Part shown: positions 1 through 8,619 of the stretch, piece by piece | Layout of the letters: each line of letters begins with the position of its first letter | Numbering within the stretch: the stretch's first letter is position 1 | Assembly (NCBI GenBank): GCA_016783865.1 | Contig: JADHVS010000002.1 | Span: 1-64,000 of the forward strand | Source of the DNA: Bacteroidales bacterium | GTDB lineage: Bacteria > Bacteroidota > Bacteroidia > Bacteroidales > SM23-62 | Reading direction: 5' to 3' | DNA: 64,000 nt | Translations under genes and position numbers: made by a program | Notes under the pieces: generated by a model | The model's input: the letters and a program-made list of their open reading frames with translations, nothing else | The model's database searches: none | Told to the model about the DNA's origin: nothing

Positions 1-128
1 TGGGATTTGGTGCAGGGATGGGGCTCCCAAATATTAAAAATTATTCAGATGAGATGACTTTGAAAAGTAAGGTCAATGAAGGAACAAATTTGAATTTTGT
101 TATATATACTAAAAAAAATGAAGATTAG
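1..128 (+). CDS. RsbW-like HATPase/anti-sigma protein, C-terminal end (partial)
   Basis: The window opens inside this gene. The frame can be read from base 3 to the TAG at 126-128, about 41 residues. They contain GFGAGMGLPNIKNYSDEM and then EGTNLNFVIYTKK, which is the G2/G3 end of a GHKL ATPase fold as found in RsbW/SpoIIAB-type anti-sigma kinases. The next gene starts inside its last codons (overlap of 11 bases), so the two are translationally coupled. Small ATPase, DRTGG and PHP genes like these are known, from memory, beside hydrogenase operons in thermophilic Firmicutes and Thermotogae. The full domain structure cannot be judged because the start is missing. Confidence 0.7.
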   Translation, partial: GFGAGMGLPNIKNYSDEMTLKSKVNEGTNLNFVIYTKKNED

Positions 129-453
129 AGATATTGTAAAGATATTAGATTTAAAAGTTATATCAGGTGAAAAGTTTCTTGAAAGAGAAGTAACCGGAGG
201 ATATGCAGGGGATTTATTAAGTGATGCCCTTGCAAATTCAAAAAAGGGAAATATATGGGTTACTTTACAAATCCATCAAAACATCATAGCGGTTGCAAGT
301 TCAAAGGAACTTTCCTGTATAATAATCGTCACCGGAAGAAAGCCGGAGAAGGAAACGCTGAAAAAAGCACAAGAAGAAAAAATACCTGTAATGATCAGCA
401 AATTATTAACCTACGAAGTCGTGGGAAGATTATATGAAATTGGAATCAGATGA
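118..453 (+). CDS. DRTGG-domain protein
   Basis: This 111-residue protein is a stand-alone DRTGG domain. The signature region reads REVTGGYAGDLLSDALAN near residues 28-45 and is followed by alternating beta/alpha segments ending in a conserved-looking LLTYEVVGRLYEIGI helix. DRTGG domains occur in pyruvate-kinase-like, CBS and phosphotransacetylase proteins and are thought to bind a nucleotide or small ligand; no reaction is known for the free domain. I chose the ATG at 118 over an upstream TTG at 97 because the family starts MKIRDI-like and the ATG overlaps the previous stop, a usual operon arrangement. The following PHP gene overlaps its 3' end by 20 bases. It may help sense energy state for the hydrogenase genes downstream, but that is inference. 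Confidence 0.75.
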   Translation: MKIRDIVKILDLKVISGEKFLEREVTGGYAGDLLSDALANSKKGNIWVTLQIHQNIIAVASSKELSCIIIVTGRKPEKETLKKAQEEKIPVMISKLLTYEVVGRLYEIGIR

Positions 454-1177
454 TATAAAAAAATATAAAGCTGACCTGCATATCCATACCTGTCTTTCTC
501 CATGTGCAGATTTGGAAATGTCTCCAAGGAATATAGTAAAGGAGGCAAAAAAGAAAGAATTGGATATTATAGGAATATGCGACCATAACTCTGCAGAAAA
601 CTTTCCGGCAGTTGAAAAATCTGCTAATCTGGAAGGGATAAAGGTCATCGGAGGTATTGAAATTACTACAAGGGAAGAAGTCCATATTCTGGCCCTGTTC
701 GGAAACGAAAGAGATTTGTTTTTCATGCAGGAGGCTGTTTACTCAAATTTACATGGAGTTAATGATGAAGAACGATACGGTCTCCAGGTAGTTGTCAATG
801 AAAATGATGAGGTTCTCGGTTTTAATAACAAGCTACTTATAGGTGCTACAGAAATGTCAGTTGAGGAAGTGGTTGATTTAATACATAAATTTAATGGTAT
901 TGCCATTGCCTCTCATGTTGACAGAGAAGGTTTCAGTATCATAGCAAACCTCGGGTTCATCCCTGAAGGTCTTAAATTAGACGCTCTTGAGATAATAGAA
1001 CCTTCTATGAAAGAGAAAATTAACACAGGAAAGGACTTTGTATTTATCACTTCATCTGATGCACATTTGATTCATGATATTGGCAAACGATACACCTGTT
1101 TTCTGATGAAAGAGAGCACATTTGAAGAAATCCGGAAGTGTATCTATAAAGAAAATGGAAGAGAAGTTATGATATGA
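434..1177 (+). CDS. PHP-domain metal-dependent phosphoesterase
   Basis: A 247-residue PHP-domain protein. The N-terminus has the first metal motif, ADLHIHTCLSPCADLEMSP (about residues 12-30), then GICDHNSAENFPAV (second motif), GIEITTREEVHILALF, ASHVDREGF near 158 and a late SSDAH motif near 213. Together these give the His/Asp/Glu set of a trinuclear metal site. Family members hydrolyse phosphoesters such as histidinol phosphate, nucleotides or nucleic-acid ends; the substrate here cannot be deduced. It lies in the operon between the DRTGG protein and a small HATPase, overlapping the first by 20 bases and separated from the second by one base, so all are probably co-expressed with the Hdr/Mvh genes. 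Confidence 0.8.
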   Translation: MKLESDDIKKYKADLHIHTCLSPCADLEMSPRNIVKEAKKKELDIIGICDHNSAENFPAVEKSANLEGIKVIGGIEITTREEVHILALFGNERDLFFMQEAVYSNLHGVNDEERYGLQVVVNENDEVLGFNNKLLIGATEMSVEEVVDLIHKFNGIAIASHVDREGFSIIANLGFIPEGLKLDALEIIEPSMKEKINTGKDFVFITSSDAHLIHDIGKRYTCFLMKESTFEEIRKCIYKENGREVMI

Positions 1178-1178
1178 A

Positions 1179-1616
1179 ATGGAAGATATTTCCTTACATA
1201 TTCTTGATATCGCAGAAAATTCAATAAGAGCAGAAGCAAAAAATATCAGTGTAACGATAACAGAGGACATGAAGAACGACTTACTTACTCTTACGATAGA
1301 AGATGATGGTGAGGGTATGGATATCAAAACAAAAGAGCTTGCTTTAAATCCATTCTTTTCTACTAAAAAGGGTAAAAAAGTTGGTCTCGGCTTAGCTTTT
1401 CTATCTCACTCAGCAGAGGAGGCAGGTGGAGCTATGAAAATTGAAAGCGAACCGGGCAGAGGGACAAAAATAGCAGCTACATTCAGGCTGGGACATATAG
1501 ACAGAAAACCCCTTGGAAATTTGAATGAAACGATCAGATGTTTGAAAGTTACTCATCCGGAAATAAATATAACTTTTGATTATGTTAAAATAGACAATGG
1601 AGGGAGCATATGGTAA
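1179..1616 (+). CDS. Small GHKL ATP-binding protein
   Basis: The 145-residue product is a bare histidine-kinase-type ATPase domain. The N box is LDIAENSIRAEAKNI (residues 8-22), the G1 box is EDDGEGM (about 42-48), and the G2 box is KVGLGLAFLSHSAEEAGG (about 67-84). There is no dimerisation/H-box domain and no sensor, so it is not a complete sensor kinase. Its role may be that of an anti-sigma-type kinase or an ATP-dependent chaperone-like factor. It starts one base after the PHP stop and overlaps the HdrA fusion gene by 7 bases. A second such ATPase is the truncated gene at the start of the window, so the operon has two. Confidence 0.75.
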   Translation: MEDISLHILDIAENSIRAEAKNISVTITEDMKNDLLTLTIEDDGEGMDIKTKELALNPFFSTKKGKKVGLGLAFLSHSAEEAGGAMKIESEPGRGTKIAATFRLGHIDRKPLGNLNETIRCLKVTHPEINITFDYVKIDNGGSIW

Positions 1617-4600
1617 CTCTTATAATAAATAATCAGAAAATTGAGGTTGAAGAAGGGATAAATCTTTTGGCAGCAATTGAGAGCATTGGAATCAAAGTCC
1701 CGACTTTATGTTACCACAAAGCCCTTATTCCTTACGGTGCCTGCAGACTCTGTGTTGTGGAGGTTCAGCTTCCGGGAAGGGCTTCATCACTAGAGGCTTC
1801 CTGTTCTTATCCTGCTAGTAGTGGGATCACTGTATTCACGAATACTGAAAGGATAATCAGAGCGAGAAAAGTTGTTGCGGAACTGCTTCTTGCAAGATGT
1901 CCTGATTCAGAGGCGATAAAAAAGATTGCTGCTGAATATGGTGTTCAAGAACCGAGAATTAAGAAGAAAAATGAAGATTGTATCCTTTGCGGACTTTGTG
2001 TGCGTATGTGTGAACAGCGAATGGGTAGAAGCGCAATCGGGTTTACAGGCAGAGGTCCGAGAAAGAAACAGGAAACTCCTTTTGGTAAACATAATGAAAT
2101 GTGCTGGACATGCGGTGCCTGTAACTTTATTTGCCCTGTAGGTAAAAAAGTGCAATCCTTCACAAGCGACAGACTTCCAATACCTATTCCGGATTCTTTT
2201 AATATAGGATTGAGCGAAAGAGCATCTGTTTATGTTTTATATCCTCAGGCAATTCCTAATAAACCTGCTATTGATAATAACACTTGTCTCCGCTTAAATT
2301 ATGATGTATGCGGAATCTGTGAGGTAGTTTGTGAAGCAAAAGCAATTGATTATGAACAAAAAGAACAAACATCTGAATTGAATGTTGGGGCAATTATTCT
2401 TTCGCCAGGATATAATCAATTTAATACTGAGTTAAAACCAGATTATGGTTATGGAAAATTCAGAAATGTCATAACAGCACTTGAATTTGAAAGAATCCTT
2501 TCTGCTTCCGGGCCATTTCAGGGAAAGATTTTAAGACCTTTTGATAAGACAGCGCCAGAGAAAATTGCATGGATTCAGTGTGTTGGTTCACGCGACTTTG
2601 AAAGAGATTATTGCTCTGCTGTCTGTTGTATGTATGCAACAAAAGAGGCAATCATAGCTAAAGAGCATGAGGGTGAGAAATTAAAGTGTGATATATTCTA
2701 TATGGACATGCGGGCATTTAGCAAGGGTTTTGAAGAATATTATGTAAGGGCGCAAAAACTCGGAATAAAATACATAAGATGCCGGCCACTTTCCATCAAA
2801 GAAGTACCTGAAACCCATAATCTCATAATTGACTATCTGGCTGAAGATGACAGGAAATTATCCGGAGAATATGAATTGGTTATCCTGTCAGCCGGTTTGA
2901 CCGCTCCCAGCCATGCGAAGGAACTTGCCAAGGAGTTCAGCCTTACATTAAATAAGTATGACTTTTGTGAAACCAGTTCATTTGCTCCTGTTGATTCTCC
3001 AAAGGAAGGTATTTTTATAACCGGTGTATTTACTGGACCAAAAGATATTCCTGAAAGCGTTATGCAAGGGAGCGCTGCTGCTGCCAGGTCACTTTCGCTC
3101 CTTTCTACAGAAAAAGGTAAATTAGTGAAGGAAAAAGTATACCCGCCCGAAAAAGATGTAGTTGGAGAAGAGCCAAGAGTGGGAGTTTTTGTCTGCCATT
3201 GCGGGAAAAATATCGGGGGTGTGATAAATGTTCCAGAAGTTGTTGAGTATGCCCGGACCCTGCCTAATGTGGTTTATGCAGAGGATAATCTTTACACTTG
3301 CTCTACTGAGTCGGGAGAAAAAATTATGCAGGCAATAAAGGAATATAATCTTAATCGTGTGATTGTCGCTTCCTGCACACCGAGAACACACGAACCTTTA
3401 TTCCAGAGCACCATTCGTGAGGCGAGTCTTAATCCGTACCTCTTTGAGATGGCAAATATCAGGGACCAGTGTACATGGGTTCACATGCACGAACCTGAAT
3501 CTGCATTAAAGAAGGCTAAAGACTTAGTTGGGATGGCACTGGCAAAAGCCCGGCTTATTGAGCCACTTTACAGAAAAAAGTTAAAAATTAACAGGGATGC
3601 TCTTGTAATTGGCGGTGGTGTATCCGGTATGACAACAGCGCTAAATTTAGCAGAACAAGGTTTTGAGACGTATCTATTAGAAAAAAGTGATACGCTGGGT
3701 GGTAATCTGAAACGAGTGAAATTCTTGATAAACGGTGATGACCCTCAAAAAGGATTAAGTTCATTGATAGATAGATCACAACATCACCATAAGGTCCATA
3801 TTTATACTAATTCACAAATATCTAAAATCGAAGGTTCGGTTGGTAATTTCTCAACGGAATTTATGTCCAACGGTAGTGTTCACACTGTTAATCATGGGGT
3901 TGTTATTGTTGCCACAGGTGCCGAGGAATATACTCCGACTGAATATCTTTACGGCAAGGATAAAAGTGTTTTAACTCAAACGGAATTAGAAGAAAAACTG
4001 GCAAACGGAGAACTTTTATTTTCTAAACCCAGATCTCAAACAATAGTTATGATTCAGTGCGTTGGTTCACGCGATGAAACGCGACCATACTGTAGTCGGA
4101 TTTGCTGCCAACAGGCAATTAAAAATGCACTAAAGATTATTGAAAAAAGCCCTGGCACTAACGTATATATCCTTTACCGGGATATGCGAACTTACTCATT
4201 TAATGAAGGGTACTATACCAAAGCAAGGGAAATTGGTGTAAGATTCATCGTGTATGATGCTGATAAAAGACCAGAAGTAGAACGGATTAATGGACAATTG
4301 AAAGTATCAATGTATGCTCCACTTCTTGATGCTAAATTTTCTATAAAGACTGATCTTTTAGTCCTCTCCGCTGGAGTTGTTCCCAGAGACGATGTCAAAG
4401 ACATTGCCCAGAAACTCAAGGTCCCCTTAACAGGGGAGGGTTTCTTTTTAGAAGCTCATATGAAACTTCGTCCTGTTGATTTTGCTACAGAAGGTGTTTT
4501 CCTGTGCGGTCTCGCTCACTTTCCCAAAACAGTAGATGAAAGTATAGCCCAGGCTTTTGCTGCTGCTTCAAGGGCAAGCACAATAATTTCTAAAGAAGAA

Positions 4601-4870
4601 ATAGAACTTGAGGCAGCAATTTCTCATGTAGTAGATGAAAATTGCGACGGATGCGCATACTGTATTGACCCGTGTCCATATAAAGCACTAACATTGTTTG
4701 AATATATGAGAGAAGGCTCAATTAAGAAAACTGTTGAAGTAAATGAATCCTTATGTAAAGGTTGCGGAACTTGTATGGCAACCTGCCCAAAGAAAGGTAT
4801 TTATGTAAGAAATTTTAAACTGGAACAAATAGCTGCACAAGTTGTAGCAGCATTACAACCTGTAGAATAG
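1610..4870 (+). CDS. NuoG-like/HdrA tandem fusion, iron-sulfur flavoprotein of hydrogenase cluster 1
   Basis: This 1086-residue soluble electron hub joins three parts. Residues 1-78 are a NuoG/HydA-type [2Fe-2S] domain (Cys near 34, 45, 48 and 64). Two [4Fe-4S] motifs follow, CILCGLCVRMCEQ near 124 and CWTCGACNFICP near 165; the usual NuoG His-Cys3 cluster ligands are not seen. Residues about 200-510 match the C-terminal two thirds of HdrA (YPQAIPNKPAID, CVGSRD near 320, MDMRAF near 365, GPKDIPESV) but lack the Rossmann dinucleotide motif. Residues about 530-1086 are a complete HdrA: CHCGKNI, GGGVSG near 663, CVGSRD near 815, and two C-terminal ferredoxin clusters near 1012 and 1049. A good ribosome-binding site (GGAGGGA) precedes the ATG. 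The NuoG part suggests docking with a NuoEF-type NADH module. Confidence 0.85.
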   Translation: MVTLIINNQKIEVEEGINLLAAIESIGIKVPTLCYHKALIPYGACRLCVVEVQLPGRASSLEASCSYPASSGITVFTNTERIIRARKVVAELLLARCPDSEAIKKIAAEYGVQEPRIKKKNEDCILCGLCVRMCEQRMGRSAIGFTGRGPRKKQETPFGKHNEMCWTCGACNFICPVGKKVQSFTSDRLPIPIPDSFNIGLSERASVYVLYPQAIPNKPAIDNNTCLRLNYDVCGICEVVCEAKAIDYEQKEQTSELNVGAIILSPGYNQFNTELKPDYGYGKFRNVITALEFERILSASGPFQGKILRPFDKTAPEKIAWIQCVGSRDFERDYCSAVCCMYATKEAIIAKEHEGEKLKCDIFYMDMRAFSKGFEEYYVRAQKLGIKYIRCRPLSIKEVPETHNLIIDYLAEDDRKLSGEYELVILSAGLTAPSHAKELAKEFSLTLNKYDFCETSSFAPVDSPKEGIFITGVFTGPKDIPESVMQGSAAAARSLSLLSTEKGKLVKEKVYPPEKDVVGEEPRVGVFVCHCGKNIGGVINVPEVVEYARTLPNVVYAEDNLYTCSTESGEKIMQAIKEYNLNRVIVASCTPRTHEPLFQSTIREASLNPYLFEMANIRDQCTWVHMHEPESALKKAKDLVGMALAKARLIEPLYRKKLKINRDALVIGGGVSGMTTALNLAEQGFETYLLEKSDTLGGNLKRVKFLINGDDPQKGLSSLIDRSQHHHKVHIYTNSQISKIEGSVGNFSTEFMSNGSVHTVNHGVVIVATGAEEYTPTEYLYGKDKSVLTQTELEEKLANGELLFSKPRSQTIVMIQCVGSRDETRPYCSRICCQQAIKNALKIIEKSPGTNVYILYRDMRTYSFNEGYYTKAREIGVRFIVYDADKRPEVERINGQLKVSMYAPLLDAKFSIKTDLLVLSAGVVPRDDVKDIAQKLKVPLTGEGFFLEAHMKLRPVDFATEGVFLCGLAHFPKTVDESIAQAFAAASRASTIISKEEIELEAAISHVVDENCDGCAYCIDPCPYKALTLFEYMREGSIKKTVEVNESLCKGCGTCMATCPKKGIYVRNFKLEQIAAQVVAALQPVE

Positions 4871-4881
4871 GAGAATAATCT

Positions 4882-5295
4882 ATGATCAATAATTTTGACC
4901 CAATAATTCTATCATTCTGTTGTAACTGGTGTTCCTATGCAGGTGCTGACCTTGCAGGCATTTCAAGATTACAATACCCTACAAATGTTCGCATCATCCG
5001 TGTTATGTGCTCCGGTATGGTTCATCCTAACTTAGTAATTGATGCTTTAACAAAAGGTGCTGACGGTGTTATTATCTGCGGATGTCATATAGGGGATTGT
5101 CATTACCTCGAAGGAAATTTAACAGCACAAAGCAGAGCGGACGCCATTAAACTTATGTTACAGGATTTTGGTATTGAGGAGGAAAGATTCAGACTTGAAT
5201 GGGTATCAGCATCAGAAGGTCCAAGATTTGCCCAAGTAATGAAGGAATTTACAGAAGAGATAAAAAATTTAGGCCCTAGTCCATATAAGGTTTAG
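4882..5295 (+). CDS. mvhD: MvhD-type [2Fe-2S] subunit, cluster 1
   Basis: A 137-residue member of the F420-non-reducing hydrogenase delta subunit family. Cysteines lie in SFCCNWCSYAGADLAG (residues 10-25), VMCSGMVHP (near 42), and GCHIGDCHYLEGN (near 72-84), the pattern known to bind one [2Fe-2S] cluster that links the hydrogenase module to HdrA. It begins 11 bases after the HdrA fusion with a GGAG ribosome-binding site. Family members are soluble and carry electrons from the MvhG clusters to HdrA. The paralogue at 21428 has the same cysteine layout, supporting two parallel hydrogenase-Hdr assemblies. Confidence 0.9.
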   Translation: MINNFDPIILSFCCNWCSYAGADLAGISRLQYPTNVRIIRVMCSGMVHPNLVIDALTKGADGVIICGCHIGDCHYLEGNLTAQSRADAIKLMLQDFGIEEERFRLEWVSASEGPRFAQVMKEFTEEIKNLGPSPYKV

Positions 5296-5418
5296 CCACC
5301 ATTATGAAAATAAATAGAGTTCTTTGCAGAATATGTTATTAAAAAGGTGAAAAAATTAGATATAATGTTATAAAAGATTTATTTTTAACAAAAAAAAAAT
5401 ACGATATAAAACAGACAT

Positions 5419-5613
5419 ATGGATAATGTAAAATTTTTTGACGGAAAAAAGTTTATGTGGGATGGTAAAACTCATGAGAATGGAAATGATGTGCAAAAAA
5501 TGAAAGCTGAGTATGAGACGAACAATTTTGAAACCCAGATAATTCAGGAAGAAGAGAAATATTTTCTATTTACCCGAAGAGTAGTTAGTGAAGTTATTGT
5601 AGAAAAAAATTAA
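5419..5613 (+). CDS. Small conserved-looking protein between mvhD and mvhG
   Basis: This 64-residue ORF opens MDNVKFFDGKKFMWDGK and ends VVSEVIVEKN. It has no cysteine, signal peptide or membrane segment. It is acidic in the middle (NNFETQIIQEEEKYFLF) and looks like a small beta-rich protein. I recognise no family. Reasons to call it real are its place in the operon, its codon use like its neighbours, its end 19 bases before the mvhG start, and the gap of 123 bases to mvhD that it partly fills. The ribosome-binding site is weak. It could be an assembly or regulatory factor for the hydrogenase. Confidence 0.55.
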   Translation: MDNVKFFDGKKFMWDGKTHENGNDVQKMKAEYETNNFETQIIQEEEKYFLFTRRVVSEVIVEKN

Positions 5614-5632
5614 AAGAAAAGGAGGAAAAATT

Positions 5633-6577
5633 ATGGCAGCAAAAATTGCAGAAGAATGGTTAGCAGGTTGCGGTGGATGTGAGGTAACAATACTTGATAT
5701 TGGCGAGCCGCTGCTTGATTTATTACCAAAACTTGAGTTTGTCCATATGCCGGTTTTGGTAGACCATAAATATTTTGGACAGACAGGAGAAAAAGACAAA
5801 TTAGAAATTCCCGACGCTGATGTTGGAATAATCTCAGGTGCAGTGAGGAATGAAGAACATAAAGAGATTGTACATGAGATGAGAAATAAGTGTAAGGTAT
5901 TAATTGCCATTGGTTCTTGTGCTTGCTTCGGTGGAATACCGGCATTGGCAAATCAATTTCAGTTGCAGGAACTATATGACAAAGTTTACAGAGGATCTGT
6001 TTCAACAGACAGCGCCGACACACCAAATCAAGATATTCCACCACTGCTTGACAAAGTATATGCTGTTGACGAAGTTGTAAAGGTTGATGTTTATCTTCCG
6101 GGATGTCCTACAGCCCCGCAGATTGTTGCACAGGCGCTGATTTCACTTCTCGAAGGAAAACCATATGCACTGCCTGAAAGAAGTGTTTGTGATGACTGTC
6201 CTGTAACGCGTGAAAAGAAAGCAATTGTGACTTTAAAGAGACCACTTGAAAGTATGCTTGATTTAGAAAAAGAAGAATTGGTTGGTTCCAGATGCTTTAT
6301 GGAAAAAGGATTTCTGTGTTTAGGCCCGGTCACAAAAACAGGTTGCTATATGACAAGTGGTGATGAACAGCCTCATATTCCGAGATGTGTTAAAGGTCTT
6401 ATGCCCTGCAGAGGTTGCTTTGGACCCATAAGAAAAGATGCAAATCCAATGGTTGATATGATGGGCGCAATCTCATCAATCGGACTAAATGCACGGGAGA
6501 TTCCTGACAGAGCCGCAACATTCAACAGATATGTTGGTGCACAAGGAAGATTAAGACCAATACCAAAGAAAAATTAA
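5633..6577 (+). CDS. mvhG: [NiFe] hydrogenase small subunit MvhG, cluster 1
   Basis: A 314-residue [NiFe] hydrogenase small subunit of the group 3 (Mvh/Vhc-like) type. It has no Tat signal, as expected for a cytoplasmic enzyme. Cluster ligands are visible: AGCGGCEVTILD near residue 11 and GSCACFGGIP near 99 (proximal cluster), PGCPTAP near 158, and Cys-rich C-terminal stretches (CFMEKGFLCLGPVTKTGC, then CVKGLMPCRGCFGP) for the medial and distal clusters. A strong ribosome-binding site (AAAGGAGG) lies 8 bases before the ATG at 5633. It passes electrons from the MvhA active site to MvhD. The large subunit follows after 16 bases. Confidence 0.93.
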   Translation: MAAKIAEEWLAGCGGCEVTILDIGEPLLDLLPKLEFVHMPVLVDHKYFGQTGEKDKLEIPDADVGIISGAVRNEEHKEIVHEMRNKCKVLIAIGSCACFGGIPALANQFQLQELYDKVYRGSVSTDSADTPNQDIPPLLDKVYAVDEVVKVDVYLPGCPTAPQIVAQALISLLEGKPYALPERSVCDDCPVTREKKAIVTLKRPLESMLDLEKEELVGSRCFMEKGFLCLGPVTKTGCYMTSGDEQPHIPRCVKGLMPCRGCFGPIRKDANPMVDMMGAISSIGLNAREIPDRAATFNRYVGAQGRLRPIPKKN

Positions 6578-6593
6578 AAAAGGGGGATATAAT

Positions 6594-8036
6594 ATGAAAA
6601 AAATAGTTATACATCCGGTAACAAGACTTGAAGGGCATGCAAAAATAACAATATTACTCAATGATGAAGGTAATGTTGAAGATGTGAAATTTCAGCAACT
6701 TGACCTGCGTGGTTTTGAAAAATTCTGTATTGGAAAACCGGTTGAAGAATTGCCAAGGATTGTCACAAGTATCTGCGGTGTATGTCCCTGGTCACATCAT
6801 CTGGCATCCGCAAAAGCAAATGATGCAGTATTTGGGGTTCAAATACCTCCTGCTGCAAAAAAACTCAGAGAACTATGCAATAGCATTGCATATTGTGAAG
6901 AGCATATATTGCATTTTTATTTCCTGGCAGGTGCAGATTTCGTGATGGGACCCGATGCTGATCCATCTGTTAGAAATGTTATTGGAATAGCAGGAAAAGT
7001 CCCTGATATTGCAAAGAAAGTTGTCCGTTCAAGATGGCTCGGTGCGGAAATGCTGGAAATCGTGTCAGGAAAAGCAATACACCCGGTAACTGCTGTACCA
7101 GGCGGTTTCAGTAAACCATTGACTGAAAAAGAAAGAGATACTGCATTGCCTTTGGCAGAAGAGGTTTTGGAATTTGCAAAATTCTCCATTGATTTTGCAA
7201 AGAATAATATTTTCCCGGATTATCTTGATGTGGTTACATCACTTGGTGTAATAAAAACAGGTTTTTTAGGAACAGTCACTGATGATGGAACACTTGAACT
7301 GTATGATGGAAAATTCAGGATGATGGATGCAGAGGGTAAATATGAAGATTTTAAATGTGAGGATTATACTGAATATATTGGGGAACATGTTGAACCCTGG
7401 ACATATATGAAATTTCCATATATGAAGAAAGTTGGCAAACTTTCTATGGATCTGGATAACCCGGTTGGCGTATACAGGACAAATTCACTTGCAAGACTAA
7501 ATGTTTGTGACAAAATCGGAACACCGCTTGCACAGAAAGAATTTACAGAATTCAGAGAGAAATTTGGAAGACCGGTTCAGTTGACTCTTCTTTATCACTG
7601 GGCACGGCTTATTGAATTGCTCTACAATGCAGAATATGCAGTTCAGTTGTTGAAAGACCCGGCGATTCTTTCAAAAGATATAAGAGTGCCGGTAAAACCA
7701 AGAGCAGCAAGAGGAATTGGCAGTGTAGAAGCGCCGAGAGGAACTTTAATCCATGATTATGAAACCGATGCACAGGGATTAGTAACAAATGTAAATATCA
7801 TAGTCGGCACAACTCATAACAATGCACCTATAAATATGTCAGTTAAAAGAGCGGCTGTTGACCTGATAAAAAACGGGAAGTATGACCAGGGGATGATCAA
7901 TAAAATTGAAATGTGTTACAGAGCGTACGATCCTTGTCTTTCCTGTGCAACTCATGATCTTGACGGACGACTTGCGGTTAAGATTGATATTGTAGATAAC
8001 AAAGGCGAATTGCTTGATACACTGAAGAATTTTTAG
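6594..8036 (+). CDS. mvhA: [NiFe] hydrogenase large subunit MvhA, cluster 1
   Basis: The 480-residue catalytic subunit, which splits or forms H2 at a Ni-Fe(CN)2CO site. The four Ni cysteines are present: the L1 motif ICGVCPWSHH near residues 60-69 and the L2 motif DPCLSCATH near 445-453. After the L2 histidine there is a tail of about 27 residues, the usual target of a maturation endopeptidase, and such a protease gene follows at 8113. The ribosome-binding site is AAGGGGG before ATG 6594. Sequence layout fits group 3c (MvhA). A strong hairpin with a T run follows the stop codon. Confidence 0.93.
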   Translation: MKKIVIHPVTRLEGHAKITILLNDEGNVEDVKFQQLDLRGFEKFCIGKPVEELPRIVTSICGVCPWSHHLASAKANDAVFGVQIPPAAKKLRELCNSIAYCEEHILHFYFLAGADFVMGPDADPSVRNVIGIAGKVPDIAKKVVRSRWLGAEMLEIVSGKAIHPVTAVPGGFSKPLTEKERDTALPLAEEVLEFAKFSIDFAKNNIFPDYLDVVTSLGVIKTGFLGTVTDDGTLELYDGKFRMMDAEGKYEDFKCEDYTEYIGEHVEPWTYMKFPYMKKVGKLSMDLDNPVGVYRTNSLARLNVCDKIGTPLAQKEFTEFREKFGRPVQLTLLYHWARLIELLYNAEYAVQLLKDPAILSKDIRVPVKPRAARGIGSVEAPRGTLIHDYETDAQGLVTNVNIIVGTTHNNAPINMSVKRAAVDLIKNGKYDQGMINKIEMCYRAYDPCLSCATHDLDGRLAVKIDIVDNKGELLDTLKNF

Positions 8037-8060
8037 GGAAAATTATGAATTGAAAATTAG

Positions 8061-8111
8061 AAGCACAGTGTTTAAGTGAAATAATACATTTAACACTGTG
8101 CTTATTTTTTT
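8061..8111 (+). terminator. Intrinsic terminator/attenuator after mvhA
   Basis: A 12-base-pair stem is formed by AAGCACAGTGTT (8061-8072) and AACACTGTGCTT (8092-8103), followed by A and eight T. This is a textbook Rho-independent terminator. It is odd because the T run sits directly in front of the protease start codon (ATG 8113), so any read-through message has the hairpin immediately before its start. It may set a low dose of the protease relative to the structural subunits. Confidence 0.85.
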
Positions 8112-8112
8112 T

Positions 8113-8619
8113 ATGGAGAATATACCTTCTTATTGTAATTGCAAAATTCTTATTTTAGGATGCGGTAATATTTTAATTGGTGATGATGGGTTTGGGCCTT
8201 ACGTCGCTGAAGAACTCCAAAAAAAACATACACTTCCTGAAAATGTAAGTGTCATAAATGCAGGGAGCCAAGTAAGAAATATCCTGTTTGATATTTCTCT
8301 CAGTGAAAAAAAACCAGAAAAAATTATCATCGTTGATGCTATAGATGCCGGAAAAACACCCGGTGAAATAGTTGAACTTCCCATAGATGAAATTCCTGAA
8401 AAGAAGATTGATGATTTCTCTATGCATCAACTTCCAACTTCAAATCTGTTAAAAGAATTGAAAGATTTTTGTAACGTTGATATTGTCATTATTGCTTGTC
8501 AGGTAGAACATATTCCGGAAGAGGTTACTACTTCTATCTCAAAGAAATTAATGGATGCAATACCGGAAGCTTGTAGAAGAATAAATGAGATTATAAATAA
8601 ACAAACTTCAAATGAATAA
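8113..8619 (+). CDS. [NiFe] hydrogenase maturation endopeptidase, cluster 1
   Basis: About 168 residues, HycI/HybD/FrxA superfamily. The N-terminus reads ILILGCGNILIGDDGFGPYV, where Asp/Glu positions of this motif bind the Ni of the immature large subunit; a second acidic ligand site lies in IIIVDAIDAG near residue 77 and a His in SMHQLPTSN near 105. It should remove the C-terminal tail of the MvhA encoded just upstream. I chose ATG 8113 rather than the GTG at 8098, which lies inside the terminator hairpin. It overlaps the next gene by 8 bases. A second, only distantly similar protease (24308) serves cluster 2, so each hydrogenase appears to have its own. Confidence 0.88.
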   Translation: MENIPSYCNCKILILGCGNILIGDDGFGPYVAEELQKKHTLPENVSVINAGSQVRNILFDISLSEKKPEKIIIVDAIDAGKTPGEIVELPIDEIPEKKIDDFSMHQLPTSNLLKELKDFCNVDIVIIACQVEHIPEEVTTSISKKLMDAIPEACRRINEIINKQTSNE

